Part shown: in pieces, positions 1 through 6,404 of the stretch
Layout of the letters: every line of letters starts with the position of its first letter
Position numbering within the stretch: position 1 is the stretch's first letter
DNA from: Clostridiales bacterium
Lineage (GTDB): Bacteria; Bacillota_A; Clostridia; Saccharofermentanales; Saccharofermentanaceae
Length of the DNA: 6,913 bases
Assembly (NCBI GenBank): GCA_017649745.1
Contig: JAGCGE010000097.1
Span: 1-6,913 of the forward strand
Direction of reading: 5' to 3'
Notes under the pieces: model-generated
What the model was told of the DNA's origin: nothing
What the model saw: only the letters and a program-made list of their open reading frames with translations
Database searches by the model: none
Translations under genes and position numbers: made by a program

Positions 1-1
1 C

Positions 2-184
2 ACACCGGCTCGTGTTCTCCCGGGCAAGAAGATGCCTGGTCACATGGGCGCAGTTAACTGCACAGTACAGAATCTGACGGTCGTCAGTGTTGACGGCGAG
101 AGAGGGATCCTCGTTCTCAGAGGCGCGGTCCCGGGTCCTAAGGGCGGTATCGTAACAATTACATCGTCCGTAAAGGCTAAGTAA
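2..184 (+). CDS. rplC: 50S ribosomal protein L3, C-terminal part (5' end outside window)
   Basis: This is the last 60 codons of L3, an early-assembling large-subunit protein that binds 23S rRNA near the peptidyl transferase centre. The reading frame starts at base 2 and ends at TAA 182-184. It shows the family pattern [10 protein letters not shown], then TVQNL, then the [10 protein letters not shown] stretch and the closing VKAK. The full family length is about 205-215 residues, so roughly 150 residues lie before the window. A small oddity is [13 protein letters not shown], where many L3 proteins have GHMGN followed by a basic or acidic residue; this is within plausible family variation. It is followed after 25 nt by rplD, the usual order in the S10 operon. 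The identification is secure from sequence and synteny. Confidence 0.96.
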   Translation, partial: TPARVLPGKKMPGHMGAVNCTVQNLTVVSVDGERGILVLRGAVPGPKGGIVTITSSVKAK

Positions 185-209
185 TTCGACGACAAGGAGG
201 AACTAAGAA

Positions 210-833
210 ATGGCTAAAATTGATATTTTGAATCTTAGTGGAGCCGTTGTCGGATCGATGGATCTTTCTGACGATATCTTCGGTATTGAGCCGAACGCTG
301 CTGCAATGCGCACAGTCGTTCTGAACATTCTGGCAAACCGTCGTCAGGGCACACATTCCACAAAAACAAGAAGCGAAGTACGCGGCGGCGGTAAGCGTCC
401 GTATCGTCAGAAGGGTACAGGTCGTGCTCGTCACGGTTCTACACGTTCTGCACAGTATGTCGGCGGCGGCATCATCTTTGGGCCTAAGCCGAGATCTTAC
501 AGCTACACCGTTCCGAAGAAGATCAGACGTCTGGCTATGAAGTCTGCATTCTCTTCCAAGCTGGCTGACAGCAAGATCGTTGTTGTAGATGCACTCGACT
601 TCGACACAATGAAGACCAAGAACATGGTTGAATTCATGAAGGCGATCAAGGTTTCCGATTCTGCTCTCGTAGTACTCGGCGGCAAGAACGAGAACGTTGA
701 GAAGGCTTCTAGAAATCTTCCGACCGTGAAGACTGCTTTCGTCAATACGATCAACGTATTCGACATCCTCAAGTATGATTCCTTTATCATGACCAAGGAT
801 GCTGCAGAGAAGATTATGGAGGTGTATGTATGA
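210..833 (+). CDS. rplD: 50S ribosomal protein L4
   Basis: L4 is a primary 23S rRNA-binding protein, and its long loop lines the constriction of the peptide exit tunnel opposite L22. The 207-residue product has the usual family length. The extended tunnel loop is clear at about residues 53-97: it is rich in Arg and Gly and contains RGGGKRPYRQKGTGRARHG followed by GGGIIFGPKPRSY. The C-terminal part is the globular domain, including the VVVLGG-like segment near residue 155 and a conserved NVFDILKYD stretch. The ATG at 210 follows AAGGAGG at 194-200. The stop codon overlaps the rplW start by 4 nt (ATGA), which suggests translational coupling. In E. coli L4 also represses its own operon through the leader before rpsJ; that leader is outside the window, so this cannot be judged here. 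Confidence 0.99.
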   Translation: MAKIDILNLSGAVVGSMDLSDDIFGIEPNAAAMRTVVLNILANRRQGTHSTKTRSEVRGGGKRPYRQKGTGRARHGSTRSAQYVGGGIIFGPKPRSYSYTVPKKIRRLAMKSAFSSKLADSKIVVVDALDFDTMKTKNMVEFMKAIKVSDSALVVLGGKNENVEKASRNLPTVKTAFVNTINVFDILKYDSFIMTKDAAEKIMEVYV

Positions 834-1186
834 GCAAAGCACCACAGGACATCATCATTAAGCCGGTCATCACTGAGAAGAGCTCTTATGATGCAGCACT
901 CGGCAAATATACATTCCAGGTAGCAAAGACAGCTACAAAGACAGACGTAAGAAAGGCTGTTGAGCAGCTTTTCGATGTAAAGGTCGTTTCTGTCAACACT
1001 GTTAACTACGATGGAAAAAAGAAGAGACAGCGCTATGTAGAGGGTACAACAGCTTCTTTCAAGAAGGCTGTAGTTACCATCGATATGGAAGCTAAGGAAG
1101 TGTCTTACCTTGGTAAGGGCGGCAAGACTGCTAAGTCCGATAAGAAGTATAAGACAGCAATCGAAGAATTTGGAATCGGCCAGTAA
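830..1186 (+). CDS. rplW: 50S ribosomal protein L23, longer than usual near the C-terminus
   Basis: L23 sits at the tunnel exit, where in bacteria it is the docking point for trigger factor and contacts the signal recognition particle. The N-terminal half is typical: IIIKPVITEKSS (residues 8-19), the YTFQVAKTATKTDVRKAVE segment (27-45) and the VNTVNYDGKKKR segment (55-66). The product is 118 residues, whereas most bacterial L23 proteins are about 95-100. The surplus lies after VVTI (residue 84), where an added stretch to about residue 110 holds SYLGKGGKTAKSDKKYKT before the normal-looking IEEFGIGQ end. The start ATG overlaps the rplD stop, and GGAGGT at 818-823 is its ribosome binding site inside rplD. 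The identity is certain; any role of the added segment is unknown. Confidence 0.98.
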   Translation: MSKAPQDIIIKPVITEKSSYDAALGKYTFQVAKTATKTDVRKAVEQLFDVKVVSVNTVNYDGKKKRQRYVEGTTASFKKAVVTIDMEAKEVSYLGKGGKTAKSDKKYKTAIEEFGIGQ

Positions 1187-1216
1187 TGGGCCTGATGGAA
1201 AAGGAGTGAAGAGAGA

Positions 1217-2044
1217 ATGGCAGTAAAGACTTTTAATCCAACTTCTCCTGCAAGACGCAACATGACTGTTGCGGACTATTCTTCCCTGACGAAGAAGAAG
1301 CCCGAGAAGAGTCTGTTGGCATCCGGCAGCAATTCAGGCGGACGCAACTCTTATGGACGCATCACAGTTCGTCACATCGGTGGCGGCAACCGTCGTAAGA
1401 TCCGTGTCATTGACTGGAAGAGAACAAAAGATGGTATCCCGGCAACAGTAGTTGCACTTGAGTACGATCCGAACCGTACAGCATTTATCGCTCTTCTGCA
1501 GTATGCAGATGGTGCGAAGTCCTACATCCTGGCTCCGCAGGGCCTGAACGTAGGTGATAAGGTTGTTTCCGGTGCAGAGGCTGATATCGTAGCAGGTAAC
1601 GCTCTCCCGATCGTAAACATCCCGGTTGGTACCATGATCCACAATATCGAGCTGAAGCCGGGCAAGGGCGCACAGATGGTTCGTACCGCTGGTGCAGGCG
1701 CTCAGCTGATGGCTAAGGAAGGCGACTTCGCACAGGTTCGTCTCCCGTCCGGCGAGGTCCGCATGGTTTCTGTTAAGTGCCGCGCGACAGTCGGTGTTGT
1801 TGGTAACAACGAGCACGAGAACGTATCCATCGGTAAGGCAGGACGTCATCGTCACATGGGCGTAAGACCTGCAGTCCGTGGTGTTGTTATGAACCCGAAC
1901 GATCACCCGCACGGTGGTGGTGAAGGTAAGTCCCCGATCGGTCTTCCGGGTCCTGTTACACCTTGGGGTGTTCCGACTCTTGGTAAGAAGACCAGAAACA
2001 AGAAGAAGCAGTCTAACAAGTACATTGTTAAGGGTAGAAAGTAA
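1217..2044 (+). CDS. rplB: 50S ribosomal protein L2
   Basis: L2 is a primary 23S rRNA-binding protein needed for subunit association and for peptidyl transferase centre assembly. The product is 275 residues, as expected. The N-terminal [17 protein letters not shown] segment (from about residue 47) and the long basic C-terminal tail [19 protein letters not shown] are typical. The family hallmark [12 protein letters not shown] is at residues 226-237; His230 corresponds to E. coli His229, a residue linked to L2 function. The domain order is an OB-fold-like half followed by the SH3-like half ([17 protein letters not shown] near residue 136). The ribosome binding site AAGGAG at 1201-1206 lies 10 nt before the ATG. 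A 30-nt gap separates it from rplW. Confidence 0.99.
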   Translation: MAVKTFNPTSPARRNMTVADYSSLTKKKPEKSLLASGSNSGGRNSYGRITVRHIGGGNRRKIRVIDWKRTKDGIPATVVALEYDPNRTAFIALLQYADGAKSYILAPQGLNVGDKVVSGAEADIVAGNALPIVNIPVGTMIHNIELKPGKGAQMVRTAGAGAQLMAKEGDFAQVRLPSGEVRMVSVKCRATVGVVGNNEHENVSIGKAGRHRHMGVRPAVRGVVMNPNDHPHGGGEGKSPIGLPGPVTPWGVPTLGKKTRNKKKQSNKYIVKGRK

Positions 2045-2062
2045 GCGAAGGGAGGAACCAAA

Positions 2063-2341
2063 ATGAGTAGATCAACCAAGAAGGGTTATTTTGTACAAGA
2101 TGCCCTGATGAAGAAAATCAATGCGATGAACGCAGCGAATGAGAAAAAGGTTGTACAGACTTGGTCTCGCGCTTCGACGATCTATCCGGAAATGGTCGGA
2201 CACACGATCGCTGTTTATGACGGCAGAAGACATGTTCCGGTTTATGTAGTCGAGGAAATGATCGGCCATAAGCTGGGTGAGTTCGCTCCGACGAGAACAT
2301 TCAGAGGCCATGCCGGTGAGAAATCATCCGGTGGTAAATAA
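2063..2341 (+). CDS. rpsS: 30S ribosomal protein S19
   Basis: S19 is a small-subunit head protein that binds 16S rRNA together with S13 and lies close to the A-site tRNA and the intersubunit bridge. The 92-residue length matches the family. The conserved core is intact: [18 protein letters not shown] at the start, then [20 protein letters not shown] (about 35-54), [17 protein letters not shown] (58-74) and APTRTFRGH (75-83). The C-terminal tail is short and Gly/Lys-rich. The start ATG follows GGGAGGA at 2050-2056, 18 nt after rplB. The rplB-rpsS-rplV order is the standard one. Confidence 0.99.
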   Translation: MSRSTKKGYFVQDALMKKINAMNAANEKKVVQTWSRASTIYPEMVGHTIAVYDGRRHVPVYVVEEMIGHKLGEFAPTRTFRGHAGEKSSGGK

Positions 2342-2354
2342 TCGGTAAGCTTTG

Positions 2355-2362
2355 AAGGGAGG
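2355..2362 (+). promoter_or_regulatory. Ribosome binding site fixing the GTG start of rplV
   Basis: AAGGGAGG stands 8 nt before the GTG at 2371. It matters because rplV is longer than the family norm. There is no Met, and no start codon with its own ribosome binding site, near the point where the conserved L22 core begins (about base 2515). The strong site here supports the long form of the protein. Confidence 0.85.
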
Positions 2363-2370
2363 AAAAAATA

Positions 2371-2847
2371 GTGGAAAAAGTTAAGTTGACTAAAGACTAT
2401 ATCGAATCGAATCGCGATGAAATCCTCGAAGCTTACGGTAAGCAGCAGAAGAAGAACGCGAAGAAGCCGGTTCTTACTAAGAAGCAGAAGAAGCTCCTTG
2501 GTATCGGCAAAGATCAGGGTAAGGCAGTTGCCAAGTACGTTCGTATCACACCCCGTAAGGTTAAGGTCGTTGCTGACCTGATCAAGGGTAAGGATCTCGA
2601 CGAGGCTTACGCTATCCTGGATTACACACCGAAGGCTGCATCTCCGGTACTGAAGAAGGCTGTTAAGTCCGCTGAGGCTAACGCTGTTAACAACAACGGT
2701 CTTTCCAGATCCAGCCTCTATGTTGCGGATGCATTCTCCAGTCAGGGACCGATCCTGAAGCGTTTCATTCCGAGAGCAAGAGGATCTGCATCTAGAATCA
2801 ATAAGAGAACAAGTCACGTAACCGTTGTTCTCAAAGAAAGAGTATAA
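2371..2847 (+). CDS. rplV: 50S ribosomal protein L22 with a long lysine-rich N-terminal extension
   Basis: L22 binds all domains of 23S rRNA; its globular part is at the surface near the tunnel exit and its beta-hairpin reaches the tunnel constriction. The conserved core begins at about residue 49 with [20 protein letters not shown]. The hairpin region [20 protein letters not shown] is at 126-145, and the core ends with [14 protein letters not shown]. Length is 158 residues, against about 110-115 for most bacterial L22. The surplus is an N-terminal extension: an acidic, probably helical part (residues 9-22, [14 protein letters not shown]) and a basic part with lysine clusters (24-41). I count 13 lysines in the first 50 residues. 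The start is GTG, the only non-ATG start among the complete genes here. The stop TAA runs straight into the rpsC ribosome binding site. Confidence 0.97.
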   Translation: MEKVKLTKDYIESNRDEILEAYGKQQKKNAKKPVLTKKQKKLLGIGKDQGKAVAKYVRITPRKVKVVADLIKGKDLDEAYAILDYTPKAASPVLKKAVKSAEANAVNNNGLSRSSLYVADAFSSQGPILKRFIPRARGSASRINKRTSHVTVVLKERV

Positions 2848-2860
2848 GGAGGAATAAAGA

Positions 2861-3532
2861 ATGGGCCAGAAGGTTAATCCCCATGGATTGCGTGTCGGTG
2901 TCATCAAAGAGTGGGACACACGTTGGTATGCCGACAAGAAGACATTCAGCGATTTCCTCGTTGAGGACAAGCAAATCCGTGATTTTGTAAAGAAAGAGTG
3001 CTTCGCTGCAGGCGTTTCGAACATCGAGATCGAGCGTAAAGGTGCAGACAAGACTTCCATCATTATCAACGCTGCTAAGCCGGGTATCATCATCGGCCGT
3101 CAGGGCGCTGGTATCGAGGATTTCAAGAAGAAGCTCACAAAGAAGTTCAAGAAGAATTTCTTCGTAGATGTTCGTGAGATCAAGAACGTAGATGCAAACG
3201 CTCAGCTCGTTGCTGAGTCCATCGCATCCCAGCTCGAGAGACGTGTTTCTTTCCGTCGTGCCATGAAGATGGCTATGTCCCGTACAATGAAGTCCGGCGC
3301 TAAGGGTATCAAGACATCCTGCTCCGGTCGTCTGGGCGGCGCCGAGATCGCACGTTCCGAGACATATCACGAGGGTACAATCCCGCTGCAGACACTGCGT
3401 GCTGACATCGACTATGGTTTTGCTGAGGCAAACACACAGTATGGCCGCATCGGTGTTAAGGTATGGATCTACCGTGGTGAGATCCTGACAGCGAAGAAGA
3501 CTGTTAAAGTAGCGGAAGGAGGCGAGGCGTAA
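2861..3532 (+). CDS. rpsC: 30S ribosomal protein S3
   Basis: S3 lies in the head of the small subunit at the mRNA entry tunnel and contributes to mRNA unwinding. The start [19 protein letters not shown] is the family signature. A type II KH domain covers roughly residues 40-110, with its GxxG loop visible as GRQG at 79-82 ([17 protein letters not shown]). The C-terminal domain includes [13 protein letters not shown] and ends in the [12 protein letters not shown] stretch. At 223 residues it is close to the typical bacterial length. The ribosome binding site AAGGAGG (2846-2852) overlaps the rplV stop codon. The stop TAA shares one base with the rplP start (TAATG), a layout that favours coupled translation. 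Confidence 0.99.
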   Translation: MGQKVNPHGLRVGVIKEWDTRWYADKKTFSDFLVEDKQIRDFVKKECFAAGVSNIEIERKGADKTSIIINAAKPGIIIGRQGAGIEDFKKKLTKKFKKNFFVDVREIKNVDANAQLVAESIASQLERRVSFRRAMKMAMSRTMKSGAKGIKTSCSGRLGGAEIARSETYHEGTIPLQTLRADIDYGFAEANTQYGRIGVKVWIYRGEILTAKKTVKVAEGGEA

Positions 3533-3951
3533 TGTTACTTCCTAAGAGAGTTAAGCACAGAAAGCAGCAGCGCGGCCGTCTGACAGGTAAGGCTACCAGA
3601 GGTAACTTCGTTGCTTACGGTGAGTATGGTATGTACTCCACAGAGCCTTGCTGGATCACATCTAACCAGATCGAGGCAGCTCGTATCGCGATCAACCGTT
3701 ACGTAAAAAGAGGCGGTAAGGTCTGGATCAAGATCTTCCCTGACAAGCCGATCACAAAGCATCCGGCCGAAGCTCGAATGGGTTCCGGTAAAGGATCCCC
3801 GGAGTACTGGGTAGCAGTAGTTAAGCCGGGCAGAGTTCTCTTTGAGATCGCAGGCGTATCCGAAGAAGTAGCTCGTGAGGCTATGCGTCTTGCCGGACAT
3901 AAGCTCCCTTGCAAGACGAAGTTCATCAAGAAGGAAGAGGAGGTATCTTGA
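3532..3951 (+). CDS. rplP: 50S ribosomal protein L16
   Basis: L16 binds 23S rRNA near the A-site tRNA and is needed for a fully active large subunit. The 139-residue product shows the [11 protein letters not shown] start, [12 protein letters not shown] (14-25), the [14 protein letters not shown] stretch (38-51), [14 protein letters not shown] (60-73) and the signature [20 protein letters not shown] (82-101). The end is short and acidic (KKEEEVS), slightly shorter than the 144-residue B. subtilis form. The ribosome binding site AAGGAGG (3516-3522) lies inside the rpsC end, and the start overlaps the rpsC stop by one base. Only one base separates the stop from the rpmC start. Confidence 0.99.
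   Translation: MLLPKRVKHRKQQRGRLTGKATRGNFVAYGEYGMYSTEPCWITSNQIEAARIAINRYVKRGGKVWIKIFPDKPITKHPAEARMGSGKGSPEYWVAVVKPGRVLFEIAGVSEEVAREAMRLAGHKLPCKTKFIKKEEEVS
3936..3944 (+). promoter_or_regulatory. Ribosome binding site fixing the rpmC start
   Basis: AGAGGAGGT lies within the last codons of rplP, with 8 nt between its end and ATG 3953. It selects this ATG over an in-frame ATG at 3875, which would add 26 residues unlike any L29 and overlap rplP by 77 nt. Confidence 0.88.
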
Positions 3952-3952
3952 C

Positions 3953-4150
3953 ATGACAGCTAAAGAATTGCGTTCGAAGTCCACTGAAGAACTTCAGCAG
4001 GAACTGGTTGCATTGAAGGATGAACTCTTCAAGCTTCGTTTCCAGCATGCGACCAACCAGCTCGAGAATCCGCAGCGCCTCGGTGCTGTAAAGCGCGACA
4101 TCGCTCGTGTCAACACGATTCTCCGTGAGATCGAGCTTAAGGCTAATTAA
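3953..4150 (+). CDS. rpmC: 50S ribosomal protein L29
   Basis: L29 is a small two-helix protein at the tunnel exit, next to L23. With the start at ATG 3953 the product is 65 residues, the family norm, beginning [18 protein letters not shown]. The conserved [20 protein letters not shown] segment (about residues 22-41) and the second helix [14 protein letters not shown] are both clear. The reading frame stays open upstream to ATG 3875, but the added residues do not look like L29, and the strong ribosome binding site points to 3953. The stop TAA 4148-4150 shares a base with an ATG at 4150, which is not the likely rpsQ start. Confidence 0.98.
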   Translation: MTAKELRSKSTEELQQELVALKDELFKLRFQHATNQLENPQRLGAVKRDIARVNTILREIELKAN

Positions 4151-4152
4151 TG

Positions 4153-4159
4153 AAGGGAG
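4153..4159 (+). promoter_or_regulatory. Ribosome binding site fixing the rpsQ start
   Basis: AAGGGAG ends 8 nt before ATG 4168. An alternative in-frame ATG at 4150, overlapping the rpmC stop, has no purine-rich site at proper spacing and would place this motif inside the coding region. The later start is preferred. Confidence 0.85.
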
Positions 4160-4167
4160 ATAGTGCA

Positions 4168-4425
4168 ATGAGCGATCGTAACCTCAGAAAGACACGTGTC
4201 GGTATCGTAAGTTCCGACAAGATGGATAAGACAATCGTTGTATCGGTTGTTGAGCACGTAAAGCATCCGCTTTATGGCAAGATCATGAAGAGAACCTATA
4301 AGCTGAAGGCACACGATGAAGAGAATCAGTGCGGCATCGGCGATAAGGTTAAGGTAATGGAGACCCGCCCGCTGTCTAAGGACAAGCGTTGGAGACTGGT
4401 CGAGATTATTGAGAAGGCGAAGTAA
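4168..4425 (+). CDS. rpsQ: 30S ribosomal protein S17
   Basis: S17 is a primary 16S rRNA-binding protein of the small-subunit body, with an OB-fold. The 85-residue product starts [20 protein letters not shown] and carries the family pattern [21 protein letters not shown] (residues about 17-37 overall), followed by [20 protein letters not shown] (49-68) and the [12 protein letters not shown] end. An in-frame ATG six codons upstream (4150) exists, but the ribosome binding site sits between the two, so 4168 is chosen. In E. coli rpsQ ends the S10 operon; here rplN follows after only 34 nt, and the gap holds a small hairpin rather than a terminator. Confidence 0.98.
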   Translation: MSDRNLRKTRVGIVSSDKMDKTIVVSVVEHVKHPLYGKIMKRTYKLKAHDEENQCGIGDKVKVMETRPLSKDKRWRLVEIIEKAK

Positions 4426-4444
4426 TACGTAAGGGAATTACGTA
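4426..4444 (+). promoter_or_regulatory. Small inverted repeat between rpsQ and rplN
   Basis: TACGTAA (4426-4432) and TTACGTA (4438-4444) are perfect reverse complements separated by the 5-nt loop GGGAA. The 7-bp stem starts right after the rpsQ stop and ends two bases before the rplN ribosome binding site AGGAGG (4446-4451). It is AU-rich and has no following U-run, so it is not a rho-independent terminator. It could be a processing or protection site, or have no function. Confidence 0.5.
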
Positions 4445-4459
4445 AAGGAGGAAATCAAC

Positions 4460-4828
4460 ATGATTCAAGTAGAATCCAGATTAAGATCTGCGGATAATAC
4501 TGGCGCAAAAGAGCTCGCTTGCATCAAAGTGCTTGGCGGTTCCTGGCGTAAGTATGCGAATATCGGTGATGTCATCGTCTGCTCTGTTAAGACTGCTACT
4601 CCTGGTGGTGTGGTTAAGAAGGGCGATGTTGTCCGTGCAGTTGTTGTACGTACCAAGAAGGGCGTAAGAAGAGCTGACGGTTCTTACATCAAGTTCGACG
4701 AGAATGCTGCCGTTATCATTAAGGAAGACAAGAACCCGCGTGGAACCCGTATCTTTGGGCCTATCGCAAGAGAGCTCCGTGACAAGGATTACATGAAGAT
4801 CCTGTCTCTCGCTCCGGAAGTTCTGTAA
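4460..4828 (+). CDS. rplN: 50S ribosomal protein L14
   Basis: L14 binds 23S rRNA at the subunit interface, contacts L19 and 16S rRNA in an intersubunit bridge, and is the site where RsfS silencing factors bind in bacteria. The 122-residue length is exact for the family. Conserved features are [20 protein letters not shown] at the start, CIKVLGGS (21-28), [19 protein letters not shown] (53-71), [20 protein letters not shown] (78-97) and [20 protein letters not shown] near the end. The ribosome binding site AAAGGAGG (4444-4451) is 8 nt from the ATG. The stop TAA merges with the rplX ribosome binding site. Confidence 0.99.
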   Translation: MIQVESRLRSADNTGAKELACIKVLGGSWRKYANIGDVIVCSVKTATPGGVVKKGDVVRAVVVRTKKGVRRADGSYIKFDENAAVIIKEDKNPRGTRIFGPIARELRDKDYMKILSLAPEVL

Positions 4829-4833
4829 GGAGG
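4827..4833 (+). promoter_or_regulatory. Ribosome binding site fixing the rplX start
   Basis: AAGGAGG overlaps the rplN stop codon (TAA 4826-4828) and ends 7 nt before ATG 4841. A TTG in frame at 4835 is only 1 nt from the site, too close to be used, so ATG 4841 is preferred. Confidence 0.88.
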
Positions 4834-4840
4834 ATTGAGA

Positions 4841-5188
4841 ATGGCTAGCAAGATTCACGTTAAAAAGGACGATAAAGTCGTTGTTATCTCCGGTAAGGAC
4901 GCCGGATCCCAGGGTCAGGTCCTGAAGACCGAGCCGAAGACCGGTAGAGTAATCGTTTCCGGTGTGAACATGGTCAAGAAGCATCAGAAGGCTATGAGCC
5001 AGACGAAGCCGGCCGGCATCATCGAGAAGGAAGGTTCCATCGATGCATCTAACGTTATGCTGGTTTGCCCGAAGTGCGGCAAGGCTACCCGTGTTGGTAA
5101 GAGAGTAGCTGAGGATGGTTCCAAGTTCCGCGTATGCAAGAAGTGCGGTGCGGATATCGACCAGATCAAAAAGGCAAAGGGGGAGTAA
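4841..5188 (+). CDS. rplX: 50S ribosomal protein L24 with four-cysteine motif
   Basis: L24 starts large-subunit assembly by binding the 5' part of 23S rRNA and sits beside the tunnel exit. A KOW motif is visible near the N-terminus (KKDDKVVVISGKDAGSQGQV, residues 8-27), followed by VSGVNMVKKHQK (39-50). The C-terminal part has CPKCGKATRVGKR and VCKKCGADID, giving Cys76, Cys79, Cys99 and Cys102, which fit a zinc-ribbon-like site found in many Firmicute L24 proteins. Zinc binding is inferred from the spacing. At 115 residues it is about ten longer than many Firmicute L24 proteins, the surplus being a few residues at each end. rplE follows after 4 nt. Confidence 0.98.
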   Translation: MASKIHVKKDDKVVVISGKDAGSQGQVLKTEPKTGRVIVSGVNMVKKHQKAMSQTKPAGIIEKEGSIDASNVMLVCPKCGKATRVGKRVAEDGSKFRVCKKCGADIDQIKKAKGE

Positions 5189-5192
5189 TTAA

Positions 5193-5732
5193 ATGTCTAG
5201 ATTAAAAGACAAGTATGTAAATGAAGTTGCGCCTGCTTTGCAGGAAGAATTTAAGTATAAGTCATGCATGCAGATCCCGAAGATCGAGAAGATCGTTCTG
5301 AACATGGGCGTAGGCGAAGTCAAGGACAACCCGAAGGCTCTCGAGAATGCTATGCGTGACATGGGTATCATCTGCGGCCAGAAGCCGATCGCTACAGTAG
5401 CTACCAAGTCTGTTGCTGCTTTTAAGCTAAGAGAAGGTATGAAGATCGGTTGTAAGGTAACACTCCGTGGCGAGAATATGTACAACTTCCTCGATAAGCT
5501 GATCAGCATCTCCCTGCCGCGTGTACGTGACTTCCGTGGTATCAATCCGAACTCTTTCGATGGTCATGGTAACTATGCAATGGGTATCAAGGAGCAGCTC
5601 ATGTTCCCTGAAATCGAATTCGATAAGATCGATAAGGTCCGTGGTATGGATATCATCATCGTAACAACGGCGAAGACAGACGAGGAAGCAAGATCTCTTC
5701 TCTCCCTCATCGGAATGCCGTTCAGAAAGTAA
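5193..5732 (+). CDS. rplE: 50S ribosomal protein L5
   Basis: L5 binds 5S rRNA in the central protuberance and touches the P-site tRNA and S13. The 179-residue product has the normal length. Conserved blocks include the start [33 protein letters not shown] (29-42), the signature block [20 protein letters not shown], then [40 protein letters not shown] and [20 protein letters not shown], ending [17 protein letters not shown] and GMPFRK. The ribosome binding site is G-rich (AAAGGGGGAG, 5176-5185, inside the end of rplX) rather than the usual AAGGAGG. The stop TAA is followed at once by an in-frame TAG. In E. coli S8 represses the spc operon at the rplX-rplE boundary; no matching site is evident by eye here. 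Confidence 0.99.
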   Translation: MSRLKDKYVNEVAPALQEEFKYKSCMQIPKIEKIVLNMGVGEVKDNPKALENAMRDMGIICGQKPIATVATKSVAAFKLREGMKIGCKVTLRGENMYNFLDKLISISLPRVRDFRGINPNSFDGHGNYAMGIKEQLMFPEIEFDKIDKVRGMDIIIVTTAKTDEEARSLLSLIGMPFRK

Positions 5733-5750
5733 TAGGAGGATATAAGTAAT

Positions 5751-5936
5751 ATGGCTAAGACTTCAATGAAACTCAAGGCTCAGCGTGCTCCGAAGTTTAA
5801 GGTACAGCAGCACAACCGTTGCAAGCTCTGCGGAAGACCGCACGCTTATATCCGTAAGTATGGTATCTGCCGTCTGTGCTTCCGTGACCTGGCATACAAG
5901 GGCCAGATCCCGGGCGTTCGTAAGGCAAGCTGGTAA
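5751..5936 (+). CDS. rpsN: 30S ribosomal protein S14, zinc-binding (type Z) form
   Basis: S14 is a small-subunit head protein assembled late, next to S3 and S10. This is the short 61-residue form with two CxxC pairs: CKLC (Cys24, Cys27) and CRLC (Cys40, Cys43), which bind one zinc ion in characterised homologues. The [20 protein letters not shown] core and the closing [11 protein letters not shown] are family hallmarks. The zinc-free form is about 90-100 residues and lacks these cysteines. Being in the main operon, this is the primary zinc-dependent copy; a zinc-free paralogue may or may not exist elsewhere in the genome. AGGAGG at 5734-5739 is 11 nt from the ATG. The gene is sometimes named rpsZ or rpsN1. 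Confidence 0.98.
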   Translation: MAKTSMKLKAQRAPKFKVQQHNRCKLCGRPHAYIRKYGICRLCFRDLAYKGQIPGVRKASW

Positions 5937-5964
5937 CCGATAGCAAGATAAGGAGGAAAGATTT

Positions 5965-6360
5965 ATGCAGATTACAGATGCAATTGCAGATATGCTGACA
6001 AGAATCCGTAATGCAGGCACAGCCGGTCATCCGACAGTTATGGTTCCTGCTTCCAACTTGAAGAAGGCTATCGCACAGATTTTAGTAGATGAAGGTTATA
6101 TCGCTTCTTTTGAAACGATCGAAGATGATAAGCAGGGAATGATCAAGATCACACTGAAGTACGCTGCTAAGAAGCACGTTATCTCCGGTATCCAGAGAAT
6201 TTCCAAGCCGGGTCTCCGCGTTTATGCGGACAAAGAGAACCTCCCGAAGGTACTCGGTGGTCTCGGTATCGCTATCATCTCTACGTCCAAGGGCGTTATG
6301 ACTGATAAGGCAGCCAGAAAACTCGGCGTTGGCGGCGAGGTTATGGCTTACGTTTGGTAA
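5965..6360 (+). CDS. rpsH: 30S ribosomal protein S8
   Basis: S8 is a primary 16S rRNA-binding protein of the central domain and, in E. coli, the translational repressor of the spc operon. The 131-residue product matches the family length. It starts [17 protein letters not shown], has the [19 protein letters not shown] block (28-46), [20 protein letters not shown] (78-97), and the rRNA-binding C-terminal signature [20 protein letters not shown] followed by VMAYVW. The ribosome binding site AAGGAGG (5950-5956) is 8 nt from the ATG. The stop TAA is followed directly by an in-frame TAG. Unlike its neighbours, it is followed by a fairly long gap (71 nt) before rplF. Confidence 0.99.
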   Translation: MQITDAIADMLTRIRNAGTAGHPTVMVPASNLKKAIAQILVDEGYIASFETIEDDKQGMIKITLKYAAKKHVISGIQRISKPGLRVYADKENLPKVLGGLGIAIISTSKGVMTDKAARKLGVGGEVMAYVW

Positions 6361-6385
6361 TAGAAAACCATTAAAAACTCTGAAA

Positions 6386-6404
6386 TGGGACCCGCAAGGT
6401 TCCG
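6386..6404 (+). promoter_or_regulatory. Hairpin 1 in the rpsH-rplF gap
   Basis: GGGACC (6387-6392) can pair with GGTTCC (6398-6403) with one G-U pair, closing the 5-nt loop CGCAA; a U-G pair at 6386/6404 can extend it. There is no U-run after it, so it is not a terminator. It directly abuts the second hairpin at 6405. The pairing was read by eye; no folding energy was computed. Confidence 0.45.

Noticed and set aside
177..845. Long open frame on the minus strand (222 codons) opposite rplD
   Set aside because: It mirrors the codon pattern of rplD, has no ribosome binding site of its own that I can see and no recognisable protein features. The same holds for the minus-strand frames at 1334-1912, 2831-3370, 3535-3984, 4481-4984 and 6348-6764.
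1015..1021. A AAA AAG slippery heptamer in the rplW reading frame (dnaX-type -1 frameshift motif)
   Set aside because: It encodes the conserved Lys run of L23, so selection on the protein explains it. I see no upstream stimulatory ribosome binding site at the right spacing or clear downstream hairpin, and the -1 frame stops after about two dozen codons without adding a known domain.
1186..1209. Seven-codon frame (MGLMEKE) starting on the rplW stop codon and ending 7 nt before rplB
   Set aside because: There is no ribosome binding site before it, and the AAGGAG of rplB lies inside it. A leader peptide role cannot be supported; chance is the simpler explanation.
2242..3093. 283-codon minus-strand frame crossing rpsS, rplV and rpsC
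   Set aside because: It runs opposite three certain genes and their ribosome binding sites, and its translation has low-complexity Leu/Ser stretches expected from the reverse of Lys/Glu-rich coding sequence. No independent support.
3875..3952. Upstream in-frame start for rpmC adding 26 residues
   Set aside because: It would overlap rplP by 77 nt, the added residues do not resemble L29, and a strong ribosome binding site favours ATG 3953.
4150..4167. Upstream in-frame start for rpsQ
   Set aside because: The only good ribosome binding site (4153-4159) lies downstream of this ATG and serves ATG 4168.
6361..6404. Possible terminator or internal promoter after rpsH
   Set aside because: Hairpin 1 has no U-run, the A-rich stretch at 6362-6385 shows no paired -35/-10 boxes at proper spacing, and the spc gene order continues unbroken into rplF.
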